From: an uncultured Pelagibacteraceae bacterium
GTDB taxonomy: Bacteria > Pseudomonadota > Alphaproteobacteria > Pelagibacterales > Pelagibacteraceae
NCBI GenBank assembly: GCA_902616145.1
Contig: CACMRM010000002.1
Location: 124,001 to 188,000 of the forward strand
Length of the DNA stretch: 64,000 bases
Direction: 5' to 3'
Part shown: positions 1 through 8,972 of the stretch, in pieces
How positions within the stretch are numbered: position 1 is the first letter of the stretch
Layout of the letters: each line of letters begins with the position of its first letter
Made by a program: the position numbers and the translations under genes
Notes under the pieces: model-generated
The model's input: the letters and a program-made list of their open reading frames with translations, nothing else
What the model was told of the DNA's origin: nothing
Database searches by the model: none

Positions 1-52
1 CAAATTCGACTTGTTTGTCTTTCATAAGCTTAAGAATGTTTTTAGAACTCAT
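1..52 (-). CDS. glnA: Glutamine synthetase-like, 5' end only (partial)
   Basis: Only the first 17 codons lie in the window; the gene runs off the left edge on the minus strand. The translated start (MSSKNILKLMKDKQVEF) resembles the N-terminus of type I glutamine synthetases, where a short helix is followed by a V-x-F-V-D segment. A strong ribosome-binding site, AAGGAG, lies 6 bases upstream of the ATG (plus-strand positions 58-63), which fixes the start. The gene diverges from the DMT transporter and the two share an intergenic region of about 120 bases. The identification rests on very few residues and is tentative. Confidence 0.5.
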   Translation of the reverse strand, partial: MSSKNILKLMKDKQVEF

Positions 53-173
53 TAATTCTCCTTAAAAATTAGTTTTAATTTTGACCTGAACATATATAAG
101 GAACTTTTTTATAGTAATATTAAAAATATATACCAGCTATGCATTTATCACATATATACAATTTGAACTTGAA
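53..173. promoter_or_regulatory. Divergent intergenic region
   Basis: This 121-base AT-rich spacer separates the glnA-like gene (minus) from the DMT transporter (plus). It must hold the promoter of at least the leftward gene, whose AAGGAG ribosome-binding site is at 58-63. I saw no convincing sigma-54 site or riboswitch, and several TATA-like hexamers prevent a single promoter call. Confidence 0.35.
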
Positions 174-1061
174 ATGAGAGAAGCAACTAAATTTGATTTA
201 TCACTTTTAATTTTGCTATCTATTATTTGGGGTTCTTCATTTTTTAATATAAAAATAGCAACTTATTCTTACGATCCAATTACGCTCGCGCTAGTAAGAG
301 TTATTTTTGCTAGCATCCCCCTTTTACTTATATGCAAATTAAGGAAAATAAAGATTGAAGCTTTTACAGAAAATTGGAAATGGTATGCATTGATTGGATT
401 GTTTAATATCGCTATACCATTTGTATTAATAGCAATTGGAACTGCAAAAATTAATAGTTACCTTGCTGCAATTTTAATGAGCACCACTCCTCTAAGCGGA
501 TCTGTTTTAGCCCATTTTTTTACAAAAAATGAAAAATTGTCTTTTTACAAATCAACCGGAGTTTTAATAGGCTTTAGCGGAATTATATTATTATTTTTTG
601 ATAAGGTAATTATAAATAGTGAAAATTATATTTATGCTTTAATTACTATTTTAGGTTCCACATTTTACTGTATTGGTGGTTTATTAACTTTAAAACTCAA
701 GAACAAAAAAAACGAGAATGTGACTACCTCTACTACCCTTTGGTCTGTTCTTTTTTTACTCCCATTTTCTCTAATTTTAGAGAGTCCATGGAACTCTGAA
801 CCAACAATAGCCTCAACTATGTCTTTATTATACTTAGGAGTTATCGCAACAGGGTTTGCATGGTTAATCAGATTTAGAATATTAACAGTAAATGGCTTAG
901 TATTTCAAACACAAGTAGCTTATTTGATACCAATATTTGGAATAATTTTTGGATATTTTCTCATGAACGAAATAATAACATGGAGAGTCTTAGTATCATT
1001 AGTTATAATTCTAATTGGAATATATATTTTTAAAAAAAACAATAAAATGATAGAGAGTTAA
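174..1061 (+). CDS. DMT superfamily (EamA) transporter
   Basis: A 295-residue polytopic inner-membrane protein with about ten hydrophobic segments arranged as two EamA repeats, the usual length and layout of drug/metabolite transporters. The first helix carries the typical IWGSSFFNIKIA pattern, and the second half contains a GVIATGFAWLIRFRIL segment similar to the family's second repeat. Members export or import small metabolites such as amino acids or nucleobases; the substrate cannot be predicted here. It ends directly before the next gene (stop at 1061, next ATG at 1062), so the two are probably co-transcribed. No clear Shine-Dalgarno sequence precedes the ATG. Confidence 0.85.
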   Translation: MREATKFDLSLLILLSIIWGSSFFNIKIATYSYDPITLALVRVIFASIPLLLICKLRKIKIEAFTENWKWYALIGLFNIAIPFVLIAIGTAKINSYLAAILMSTTPLSGSVLAHFFTKNEKLSFYKSTGVLIGFSGIILLFFDKVIINSENYIYALITILGSTFYCIGGLLTLKLKNKKNENVTTSTTLWSVLFLLPFSLILESPWNSEPTIASTMSLLYLGVIATGFAWLIRFRILTVNGLVFQTQVAYLIPIFGIIFGYFLMNEIITWRVLVSLVIILIGIYIFKKNNKMIES

Positions 1062-2123
1062 ATGGGATCAGAGTCTATAGAAGCAAGTTTTTTATCAATT
1101 TTTGCTCTTATAAGTTTTTTTATATTCTTAATTATTAGCAAGTATTCTTTTAAAATTAGAAAAGGAGCATTACTTGACAATGATTTTATTAAGCCTCAAG
1201 CATTTCACAAATATCCCGTAACTAGAAGTGGTGGAATGGGGTCTATAATTTGTCTAATCATATTTTTCTATTTTTATTATTTGCTCTATGGAAATATTTT
1301 GTATGAATATATCTTAATAGGTTCCTCTATGTTTTTGATTGGGTTTTTAGAAGATTTAAAAATAAGTATAAAACCCTTAAAAAGACTTCTTACTATGGTT
1401 ATTTTGCTATTAATATTAATATTTTTTTTACCAATTAAAATATCAAATGTCGATATTCAGTTTTTAAAATTTTTAATGAGTAGTCATTTATTTTCCTCAA
1501 TTTTTGTGCTTCTCTGTTTTTTATTTGTCATAAATGGTGCAAATTTAATTGATGGTTTCAATGGCCTGTTATCAATTAATCTTTTGATTGTAAATGTAGT
1601 TCTAGCATACACCAATCTCAATAGCGCTAATCAAGAATTTGCTTTTTTAATAATCGGTCAAATAATTATTTTATTAATTTTTTTGTTTTTTAATTTCCCG
1701 AACTCTAAAATTTTTTTAGGAGATAGTGGGGCATATCTCATGGGTTCTTTAGTAGCTTTAAATACGATTATTACAAATAATCTAAATCCAAATATTTCAT
1801 CATTTTTCTTTTGCACACTTTTATTTTACATATTTTTCGAGGTATTTTTTTCATTTTTAAGAAAATTAACTCAAAATAAATCACCATTCTATCCTGATGA
1901 ACAACATTTACATATGTTGAGTTACTACAAAATTTCATCATTCTATGGAAAAGAAAAAGCCAATTATATTAATTCAATATTTTTAAACCTTATTTATCTA
2001 ATTCTTATTATTCCAGGGCTGTATTTTATTGAAAGCCCAAGTTTGAGCCGGTATTGGTTTTTTACACTGCTGATATTTTATATAATAACTTATTCTAGAC
2101 TTTATCGTTTAACAAAAAATTAA
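1062..2123 (+). CDS. MraY/WecA-family glycan-initiating phosphotransferase
   Basis: A 353-residue membrane protein of the polyprenyl-phosphate N-acetylhexosamine-1-phosphate transferase family, which loads a sugar phosphate onto undecaprenyl phosphate to begin O-antigen or related glycan synthesis on the cytoplasmic face. Visible motifs are GFLEDLK at 94-100 (Glu-Asp in place of the Asp-Asp of WecA, as in WbpL-like members), NGANLIDGFNGL at 158-169 with Asp164, FLGDSGAYLMG with Asp221, and a His-Leu-His near 282-284. About ten hydrophobic helices are present. MraY itself is less likely because the ED motif and isolated location fit the glycan branch. It abuts the DMT gene upstream and tRNA-Leu downstream. 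Confidence 0.82.
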   Translation: MGSESIEASFLSIFALISFFIFLIISKYSFKIRKGALLDNDFIKPQAFHKYPVTRSGGMGSIICLIIFFYFYYLLYGNILYEYILIGSSMFLIGFLEDLKISIKPLKRLLTMVILLLILIFFLPIKISNVDIQFLKFLMSSHLFSSIFVLLCFLFVINGANLIDGFNGLLSINLLIVNVVLAYTNLNSANQEFAFLIIGQIIILLIFLFFNFPNSKIFLGDSGAYLMGSLVALNTIITNNLNPNISSFFFCTLLFYIFFEVFFSFLRKLTQNKSPFYPDEQHLHMLSYYKISSFYGKEKANYINSIFLNLIYLILIIPGLYFIESPSLSRYWFFTLLIFYIITYSRLYRLTKN

Positions 2124-2153
2124 ATTGTTATATAAGACAACAATTGATTATAT

Positions 2154-2238
2154 GGGCAAGTGGCGGAATTGGTATACGCGCTGGTCTTAGAAACCAGTGC
2201 CGCAAGGCTTAAGAGTTCGAGTCTCTTCTTGCCCACCA
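2154..2238 (+). tRNA. tRNA-Leu (UAG)
   Basis: The 85-base cloverleaf has acceptor arms GGGCAAG and CTTGCCC, an anticodon stem CTGGT/ACCAG around loop CTTAGAA (anticodon TAG), a long variable arm typical of class II tRNA, a GTTCGAG T-loop and an encoded 3' CCA. The next gene, tig, starts only 6 bases after the CCA, so tRNA and mRNA probably share a transcript. Confidence 0.97.
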
Positions 2239-2244
2239 AAAATT

Positions 2245-3618
2245 ATGAAAATACAGGTTAAATCTCAAAAAGGGCTTAGCACTATTTTATCAGTGGTAAT
2301 TGATAAAAAAACCATTCAACTAAAAATGGACGAAAGACTTGCCCAGCTTCAAAAAGAGGTTTCTCTAAAAGGTTTTCGACCAGGCAAAGTCCCACCGTCT
2401 ATAATAAAAAGTCAATTTGGAAAATCAATTTACGGAGAAGTAATTGATAAGATTTTAAGAGAAACTTCGACTAAAGCTATCAGTGAAAAAAAATTGAAAG
2501 TAGCGGGACAACCCAAAATTGATCTCAAACAATTCGGAGAGGGTAAAGATCTGAATTATGAACTGTTAATTGATTGTTTACCATTAATTAAACTCAAACC
2601 TTTACAAAATATAAAAATTACTGACTATAAAATTAAGATCGAAAAAAATATAATTGAAGATAAAATTAAAGAATTTAGTAAACAATATAAACAATTTGAA
2701 GATAAAGACGAAGATCAAAAATCAATTTTAGGCGATCAAGTAACTTTTGACTATTCAGCAACTATTCATAAAGAAAAGTTTGAGGGAAGTGAGGGCAAAG
2801 GAGTTCAAATAGAGCTTGGCAAAGATTTATTCTTAAAAGGATTTGATCAACAATTAGTTGGTTTAAAAAAAAATGAAAAAAAGGTTGTGAATGCAAAATT
2901 ACCTGAAAATCATCCTAAGAAAGAATTAGCTGGGAGAGATGCTAAGTTTGAATGCAAAATATTAAATGTAAAGAAAGCGATCAAAAATGAAATAAATGAT
3001 AAATTTGCCACTATGATGGGAGCTAAAAATCTAAATGATTTTAAAATGATGATTGAAAAACAAATTTCTAGTCAATACTCACAAGCATTAAATTCTATAA
3101 CGAAAAAAAAAATATTAGACGAGATTGATAAAATTCATACTGTAGACTTACCTAAAAATCTTGTTGAACAAGAAGTTTCTTTAATGACTAAAAATTTAAA
3201 AGTTGAGGAAAAAGAAAAAAATAAGACAAATAGTGAAAAAATTGCAAAATCAAGAATAAAATTGGGCTTACTTTTAAATGAACTAGGTGAAAAAAATAAT
3301 ATAAAAGTCTCCGAAAATGAAGTTAAAGCTGAAATCCAAAAACAAATTCAAGGAATGCCAGGACAAGAAAAAATGGTAATTGATTATTATCAAAAAAATC
3401 CAAATGCTTCTCAAAGTTTAAAAGGATCTTTATATGAAGACAAAATTATTGATTTGATTAAGAAAAAAATAAAACTAGATATTAAAGAAATTGACACTAA
3501 AGAGGCTGAAAAAATTATTGCAGATTTTAATAAACCAAATATAGATAAGAGACAATCATCTAATACTCAATCTTCCCTTAAAGAAAAAAGTAAGTCAAAA
3601 AAAATTAGTAAAAAGTAA
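2245..3618 (+). CDS. tig: Trigger factor, ribosome-associated chaperone
   Basis: A 457-residue trigger factor that binds the ribosome exit tunnel and helps nascent chains fold. The N-terminal ribosome-docking signature GFRPGKVP is at residues 43-50. An FKBP-type prolyl isomerase domain follows at about 163-244, starting GDQVTFDYSA, then the helical C-terminal chaperone domain and a lysine/serine-rich tail. The reading frame is open further upstream into tRNA-Leu, but the first 16 codons would lie inside the tRNA, so the ATG at 2245 is taken as the start; it encodes MKIQVKSQKG, as in the family. It is followed by clpP, as in many proteobacteria. Confidence 0.95.
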   Translation: MKIQVKSQKGLSTILSVVIDKKTIQLKMDERLAQLQKEVSLKGFRPGKVPPSIIKSQFGKSIYGEVIDKILRETSTKAISEKKLKVAGQPKIDLKQFGEGKDLNYELLIDCLPLIKLKPLQNIKITDYKIKIEKNIIEDKIKEFSKQYKQFEDKDEDQKSILGDQVTFDYSATIHKEKFEGSEGKGVQIELGKDLFLKGFDQQLVGLKKNEKKVVNAKLPENHPKKELAGRDAKFECKILNVKKAIKNEINDKFATMMGAKNLNDFKMMIEKQISSQYSQALNSITKKKILDEIDKIHTVDLPKNLVEQEVSLMTKNLKVEEKEKNKTNSEKIAKSRIKLGLLLNELGEKNNIKVSENEVKAEIQKQIQGMPGQEKMVIDYYQKNPNASQSLKGSLYEDKIIDLIKKKIKLDIKEIDTKEAEKIIADFNKPNIDKRQSSNTQSSLKEKSKSKKISKK

Positions 3619-3640
3619 GCATTAGTTGTATAAATTAGTC

Positions 3641-4252
3641 ATGAGTCGTGATTTTGAAGAAAAAATGAATAGTTTAATCCCAATGGTTGTTGAACAAACA
3701 AGCAAGGGAGAAAGAGCATATGACATTTATTCAAGACTTTTAAAAGAAAGAATAGTTTTTTTGGTCGGACCAGTGAATGACTCTGTAGCTTCATTGGTTA
3801 CAGCTCAACTTCTTTTTTTAGAGTCAGAAAATCCTAATAAAGAAATAAATTTCTACATAAATAGTCCTGGCGGATTAGTAACTGCAGGATTAGGAATTTA
3901 CGATACTATGCAATATATTAACTCTCCAGTTTCAACTTTGTGTATTGGTCAAGCTTCTTCCATGGGATCATTTTTGTTAGCGGCTGGAGAGAAAGGTAAA
4001 AGATACTCGTTACCAAATTCAAGAATAATGGTTCATCAACCCTCAGCTGGATTTCAAGGGCAAGCTACGGACATACAAATACATGCTAAAGAAATTTTAT
4101 CTTTAAAAGAAAGACTAAATAAAATTTATTCAAAGCATACAGGCAAATCAATTAATGAGATTTCAGATGCTTTGGAGAGAGATAATTTTATGACTGCTGA
4201 TGAGGCAAAAAAATTTGGTTTAATAGACTCTGTTGTGGAAAAAAGAAAATAG
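3641..4252 (+). CDS. clpP: ATP-dependent Clp protease proteolytic subunit
   Basis: Serine peptidase of family S14 that forms the degradation chamber used by ClpX. The catalytic serine lies in GQASSMGSF (about residue 107 from this start) and the catalytic histidine in MVHQPSAG (about 132). The [26 protein letters not shown]-terminal region is characteristic. The frame stays open to a TTG at 3626, and another ATG lies at 3665. I chose the ATG at 3641 because it gives a 203-residue protein of usual length, but 3665 is also possible. It lies between tig and clpX. Confidence 0.95.
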   Translation: MSRDFEEKMNSLIPMVVEQTSKGERAYDIYSRLLKERIVFLVGPVNDSVASLVTAQLLFLESENPNKEINFYINSPGGLVTAGLGIYDTMQYINSPVSTLCIGQASSMGSFLLAAGEKGKRYSLPNSRIMVHQPSAGFQGQATDIQIHAKEILSLKERLNKIYSKHTGKSINEISDALERDNFMTADEAKKFGLIDSVVEKRK

Positions 4253-4284
4253 GGCACTAAATATAGCAATCTTTACAACTTGAA

Positions 4285-4316
4285 CTTGATAAGCTCGAGT
4301 TAGATACTTATATTAT
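4285..4316 (+). promoter_or_regulatory. Putative RpoH (sigma-32) promoter of clpX
   Basis: CTTG at 4285-4288, an 18-base spacer and CTTATATTAT at 4307-4316 match the alphaproteobacterial heat-shock promoter pattern CTTG-N17/18-CYTATNT. The clpX ATG is at 4332, so the predicted leader is only about a dozen bases. The similar box in front of lon supports the call. It is a pattern match only. Confidence 0.55.
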
Positions 4317-4331
4317 AGTTATTGATTCGAA

Positions 4332-5585
4332 ATGACTGAAAAAAATAATAAAAATATTTTGTATTGCTCCTTTTGCGGCAAAAGCCAACACGAAGTTAGA
4401 AAGTTAATTGCAGGGCCAACCGTTTTCATTTGCGATGAATGTGTTGAGCTTTGTATGGATATTATAAAAGAGGAAAATAAAAGTTCTTTGGTGAAACATC
4501 AAGAGGGCGTGCCATCTCCAAAAGAAATTTGTAATGTTTTAAATGATTATGTAATTGGGCAAAAATTTGCTAAAGAAATCCTATCCGTGGCAGTTCATAA
4601 CCATTATAAAAGATTAAATCATGAGAGCAAAAATAATAAAGATGTTGAGCTTTCTAAATCAAATATTTTGTTAGTAGGACCCACTGGTTGTGGAAAAACA
4701 CTTTTGGCTCAAACATTGGCAAGAATTTTAGATGTTCCTTTCACTATGGCAGATGCTACTACATTGACAGAAGCCGGGTATGTCGGGGAAGACGTGGAAA
4801 ATATAATTTTAAAATTATTACAGGCCGCTGACTATAACGTTGAGAAGGCTCAAAGAGGAATAGTTTACATAGATGAAGTTGATAAGATAAGTAGAAAATC
4901 TGAAAATCCTTCGATTACTAGAGATGTTTCAGGAGAAGGTGTACAACAAGCTCTTCTTAAAATTATGGAAGGCACTATAGCTAGTGTACCACCTCAAGGA
5001 GGCAGAAAACATCCGCAACAAGAATTTTTACAAGTAGATACTACGAATATTTTATTCATTTGTGGCGGAGCTTTTGCAGGTTTAGATAAATTGGTTAATA
5101 GCAGAGGCAAAGGGAGTTCAATAGGCTTTGGAGCTAAGGTTAGAGATTTAAAAGAGAAACCCTTATCTGAAATAATGAAATTGTTAGAACCAGAAGATTT
5201 AATTAAATATGGTTTAATACCGGAATTTATTGGTAGAATGCCGATAATAGCTACTTTAAATGATCTTGATGAAAAATCTTTAGTAAAAATATTAAAAGAG
5301 CCTAAAAATTCTCTGATAAAACAATATCAAAGGTTATTCGAATTTGAAGATGTAAAATTAGACTTTAACGACGATGCAGTCGCTGAGATAGCTAAAAAAG
5401 CTATTTCTAAAAAAACAGGTGCTAGAGGTCTGAGGTCAATTATTGAAAATATCTTATTAAAAACGATGTTTGAATTACCTGATATGGAAAACGTAATAAA
5501 AGTAACAGTGGATGTGTCAGCTGCAAAAGGTAATTCAGAGCCCATTGTCACATACGGCAAAGATTCATCAACATCGGTAGCTTAA
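4332..5585 (+). CDS. clpX: ATP-dependent Clp protease ATP-binding subunit ClpX
   Basis: A 417-residue AAA+ unfoldase that feeds tagged or damaged proteins to ClpP. The N-terminal zinc-binding domain has Cys12, Cys15, Cys34 and Cys37. Walker A GPTGCGKT is at 116-123, the pore-loop motif GYVGED at about 149-154 and Walker [10 protein letters not shown] at 177-185. The [10 protein letters not shown] loop, typical of ClpX, is present. Length matches the family. It lies 79 bases after clpP, and an RpoH-like promoter fills this gap, so clpX can be induced separately by heat or protein stress. Confidence 0.97.
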   Translation: MTEKNNKNILYCSFCGKSQHEVRKLIAGPTVFICDECVELCMDIIKEENKSSLVKHQEGVPSPKEICNVLNDYVIGQKFAKEILSVAVHNHYKRLNHESKNNKDVELSKSNILLVGPTGCGKTLLAQTLARILDVPFTMADATTLTEAGYVGEDVENIILKLLQAADYNVEKAQRGIVYIDEVDKISRKSENPSITRDVSGEGVQQALLKIMEGTIASVPPQGGRKHPQQEFLQVDTTNILFICGGAFAGLDKLVNSRGKGSSIGFGAKVRDLKEKPLSEIMKLLEPEDLIKYGLIPEFIGRMPIIATLNDLDEKSLVKILKEPKNSLIKQYQRLFEFEDVKLDFNDDAVAEIAKKAISKKTGARGLRSIIENILLKTMFELPDMENVIKVTVDVSAAKGNSEPIVTYGKDSSTSVA

Positions 5586-5598
5586 ATTAAATTTGTTT

Positions 5599-5630
5599 CT
5601 TGATATTAGCATAGGAATTACCATATAAAT
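5599..5630 (+). promoter_or_regulatory. Putative RpoH (sigma-32) promoter of lon
   Basis: CTTG at 5599-5602, an 18-base spacer and CCATATAAAT at 5621-5630 fit the sigma-32 consensus well. The lon ATG is at 5636, so initiation 6-8 bases after the -10 box would give an almost leaderless mRNA. No Shine-Dalgarno sequence is seen. The spacing is the same as in the clpX box 1.3 kb upstream. Confidence 0.6.
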
Positions 5631-5635
5631 TAAGT

Positions 5636-8020
5636 ATGAAGACTTCTTATATAAAACCTCTGTTACCGCTAAGAGATATTGTGATTTTTCCTTCAATGGT
5701 AGTACCTCTATTTGTAGGAAGAGACAAATCTATTAAAGCTCTTCAAGAGGTAATGAAGTCTGATAAATCTATTGTATTAGTTAGTCAAAAAAATTCTGAA
5801 ATTGATGATCCTGAGTCTAAAGATCTTTACCAATATGGATGTCTGAGTAAAGTCCTTCAGCTTTTGAAACTACCAGACGGCACCGTCAAAGTTTTAGTTG
5901 AAGGAGAAAAGAGAGTAAAAATTTTAAATTATAAGGACGATAATAAAAGCTTTTTAACTTGTGAAGTAGAGATAGCTCAAGACAAAAATGTTTCAAAAGA
6001 TCTTGACCAATTAGCTCTAGGATTAGTTAAAAAATTTGAAAAGCTTCAAATACTCAGCAAAAGAGATTTGAACGAAGGCTCTAACAATTTGAAAAATTTA
6101 AGAGACACAGTTCAAATAGCAAACAACATTTCATCTAATCTCAATATTCAAATATTTGAGAAACAAGAATTGTTAGAAATTTTAGACTTAAAACAAAGAC
6201 TCGAAAAAATCCACGGTATTATTGAAAAAGAAATAAGCATGCTGTCTGTTGAAAAGAAAATTAGAGGAAGAGTTAAAAATCAAATGGAAAAAACTCAAAG
6301 AGAATACTATTTAAATGAGCAGTTAAAAGCTATTCAAAAAGAGTTAGGAGAAATTGATGAAGGAAAAGACGAACTAACTTCACTTTCAAAAGCTATTTCA
6401 GACGCGAAAATGCCAAAACTAGCTAAAGAGAAGTGTTTATCTGAGTTAAAAAAGTTGAAATCAATGAGCCCAATGTCGGCTGAAGCTACCGTTGTAAGAA
6501 ACTATTTAGATTGGATGACAGATTTACCATGGTCAAATAAATCTAAAATTAATACTGATTTATCAAACGCTCAAAAAATTTTAGATGAAGATCACCATGG
6601 TTTAGAGAAAGTCAAAGAGAGGATTATTGAATTTTTAGCTGTTCAAAAAAGAATACAAAAAATGAAAGGTCCTATTTTGTGTTTAGTTGGACCTCCAGGT
6701 GTTGGGAAAACCTCTTTAGGCAAATCTATCGCAAAAGCGACAAACAGAAAATTTATAAGAATTTCGCTTGGAGGTATTAGAGATGAAGCTGAAATAAGAG
6801 GTCATAGAAGAACTTATATCGGTTCTTTGCCGGGAAAAATAATTCAAATGATGAAAAAAGCAGGTACAAAAAATCCCCTTTTTCTTTTAGATGAAATCGA
6901 CAAAGTAGGAAACGATTATCGTGGCGATCCATCTTCGGCTTTGTTAGAGGCGCTAGATCCTGAGCAAAACAAAGAATTTAATGACCATTACCTCGAAGTA
7001 GATTATGATTTATCTGATGTGATGTTTGTTACTACGGCAAATACACTTAATATTTTGCCACCCCTTCTTGATAGAATGGAAGTTATAAGGTTATCAGGGT
7101 ACACCGAGGATGAGAAAGTAAACATTTCTCAAAAATATTTAATTCCTAAACAAAGTGAAAATAATGGTTTGAAATCTGAAGAGTGGAGTATTGACGAAAA
7201 TATTAATAGAAAGATTATAAGGAATTATACCAGAGAGGCGGGAGTAAGAAATTTAGAAAGAGAAATTTCAAAAATTGCTAGAAAAATTGTTAAAAGAATT
7301 GATAACAAAGAAAAAATCAACAATTCAATAAATGATAATGATTTAAAAGATTATCTTGGTGTTCCAAAATTCAACTTTGGAGAAATCGAGGAAGAAAATA
7401 GAATTGGAGTAGTTACAGGGCTTGCTTGGACAGAGGTAGGAGGCGAAATTTTAAAAATAGAGTCTGCTGTGATGCCTGGTAAAGGAAAAATGCAAATCAC
7501 TGGAAAACTAGGTGATGTGATGCAAGAATCGGTAAAAGCAGCTAAATCTTACATAAGATCAAAAAGTTTAGAATTTGGAATAATACCTCCAACGTTTGAC
7601 AAAAAGGATTTTCACATTCACGTTCCAGAAGGTGCTACACCCAAAGATGGGCCATCAGCAGGTATAGGTATGGTAACTTCAATAATTTCTGCTATTACTG
7701 AAATTCCCGTAGACAAGAAAGTCGCTATGACAGGGGAAATTACATTAAGAGGGTTGGTTTTGCCGATTGGAGGACTTAAAGAAAAATTATTAGCAGCACA
7801 CAGAGCAGGTATTAAAAAAGTTTTGATACCAGTTGAAAATAAAAAAGATTTAATTGAGGTTCCAAAAACAATTTTGGATACTATCGAAATTATACCAGTA
7901 AAAAATGTAGAGGAAGTTTTAAAAATTGCTCTAATTAAACCTTTAAAAAGAGTAGAGTGGGTAGATGTGGATCCTATTTCAAATAAACAAAAGTCAAAAG
8001 AGGAACTGAGTACTCATTAA
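5636..8020 (+). CDS. lon: Lon protease (ATP-dependent endopeptidase La)
   Basis: A 794-residue soluble AAA+ serine protease that removes misfolded and short-lived regulatory proteins. The N-terminal LON substrate-binding domain starts at about residue 8 (LLPLRDIVIFPSM), followed by a coiled-coil region around 180-260. Walker A GPPGVGKT is at 352-359 and Walker B FLLDEID at 416-422. The C-terminal peptidase domain has the Ser-Lys dyad: Ser674 in PKDGPSAG and Lys717 in GGLKEK. Full length for LonA. It closes the tig-clpP-clpX-lon set and converges on the GT17 gene with a 3-base gap and no visible terminator. Confidence 0.97.
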   Translation: MKTSYIKPLLPLRDIVIFPSMVVPLFVGRDKSIKALQEVMKSDKSIVLVSQKNSEIDDPESKDLYQYGCLSKVLQLLKLPDGTVKVLVEGEKRVKILNYKDDNKSFLTCEVEIAQDKNVSKDLDQLALGLVKKFEKLQILSKRDLNEGSNNLKNLRDTVQIANNISSNLNIQIFEKQELLEILDLKQRLEKIHGIIEKEISMLSVEKKIRGRVKNQMEKTQREYYLNEQLKAIQKELGEIDEGKDELTSLSKAISDAKMPKLAKEKCLSELKKLKSMSPMSAEATVVRNYLDWMTDLPWSNKSKINTDLSNAQKILDEDHHGLEKVKERIIEFLAVQKRIQKMKGPILCLVGPPGVGKTSLGKSIAKATNRKFIRISLGGIRDEAEIRGHRRTYIGSLPGKIIQMMKKAGTKNPLFLLDEIDKVGNDYRGDPSSALLEALDPEQNKEFNDHYLEVDYDLSDVMFVTTANTLNILPPLLDRMEVIRLSGYTEDEKVNISQKYLIPKQSENNGLKSEEWSIDENINRKIIRNYTREAGVRNLEREISKIARKIVKRIDNKEKINNSINDNDLKDYLGVPKFNFGEIEEENRIGVVTGLAWTEVGGEILKIESAVMPGKGKMQITGKLGDVMQESVKAAKSYIRSKSLEFGIIPPTFDKKDFHIHVPEGATPKDGPSAGIGMVTSIISAITEIPVDKKVAMTGEITLRGLVLPIGGLKEKLLAAHRAGIKKVLIPVENKKDLIEVPKTILDTIEIIPVKNVEEVLKIALIKPLKRVEWVDVDPISNKQKSKEELSTH

Positions 8021-8023
8021 GTT

Positions 8024-8920
8024 TTAATCTAACCAATCTTTAAAATTATCTATGTTACCTATGACATAGGACGGAAGATAAGAATTTTCAACTCTCTCGA
8101 GTTGTATATCTCCTCTCCATTTATTTTTGTAATTTTTTTGGTCAACTTGGTGATTATAAATTGCTTTTTTATTTTCAATCATTGCCTTTATATCGCTTTG
8201 TTTTAAACCACTAATTTCAAATTCATAATGATGAGCAAAACTTGATAATTTTTTTTCAAGATCTTTATAATTCTTTAAATAAGTAAAATGCCATCCACCA
8301 TTTTCAACAAAAAAAATATCAGAATATTTCTTTTTAGAAAATATAAGATCTAATCTATATTTAGAGTATTGTTTAGATTTAATTTCTCTAAGCCATTGAG
8401 GTGATATAAAGTTTCTTTTTTTACATGCTTTCGTTCCGTACCAGGTGTAATTTTTATAAAGCAAATTTAACTTATAATAAAACATCTTTTGCTTAAAAAC
8501 GATTATCTTATTATTTATTTCACTCAACTTAAGATTTTCAAGATTTGGTATTTCATCTAAATCGCTTACTAAAATTATATCGTTTTCATCAACTTTAGAT
8601 AGTCCTTTATTTAACATTTCTCTTTGATGAATATCTCTAGCCATACCATTGAGTATTAATTTTTGACTTTTAATATCGTCACTATCGTCAGTATTGATAC
8701 TTTTAATATTAGTTGGTAAGTCGTCTACTACAATATATTCGATTTTATCTTTGAATTTTTTGAAGTTTTCAATTTTAAAGTTTAGCTTTTTTTTATTACC
8801 ATTATGGGCGTAAGTTGCTTCTGTAATTATGAATTTTTTTACATATTTATTTAGAACATTGAGTCTAATATCTAATACTAGATCCTCGTCAAAATACATA
8901 AAACAATCGTACAAATTCAT
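8024..8920 (-). CDS. Glycosyltransferase family 17 protein
   Basis: A 298-residue protein resembling the GT17 family, named for the eukaryotic enzyme that adds bisecting N-acetylglucosamine; bacterial members probably decorate surface glycans. Family features are the N-terminal YDCFMYFDEDLVLDIRL segment, ITEATYAHNG at about 32-41, a metal/nucleotide-binding SDLDEIP at 119-125, and GGWHFTYL in the C-terminal half. A TTG at 8941 would extend it by seven codons; I prefer the ATG at 8920 because it places the conserved NLYDCF at the terminus. It diverges from the sugar-enzyme fusion next to it and converges on lon. Acceptor and donor are unknown. Confidence 0.78.
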   Translation of the reverse strand: MNLYDCFMYFDEDLVLDIRLNVLNKYVKKFIITEATYAHNGNKKKLNFKIENFKKFKDKIEYIVVDDLPTNIKSINTDDSDDIKSQKLILNGMARDIHQREMLNKGLSKVDENDIILVSDLDEIPNLENLKLSEINNKIIVFKQKMFYYKLNLLYKNYTWYGTKACKKRNFISPQWLREIKSKQYSKYRLDLIFSKKKYSDIFFVENGGWHFTYLKNYKDLEKKLSSFAHHYEFEISGLKQSDIKAMIENKKAIYNHQVDQKNYKNKWRGDIQLERVENSYLPSYVIGNIDNFKDWLD

Positions 8921-8972
8921 GATATTTGAGTTATAACACAATTTAATATAAGTAAATATTTATTGAAATTAC

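Noticed and set aside
2197-2244. Upstream extension of the trigger factor frame
   Set aside because: These codons are inside tRNA-Leu; the ATG at 2245 matches the family start.
5327-5560. Antisense open frame opposite the end of clpX
   Set aside because: No homology signal and full overlap with a well-conserved gene.
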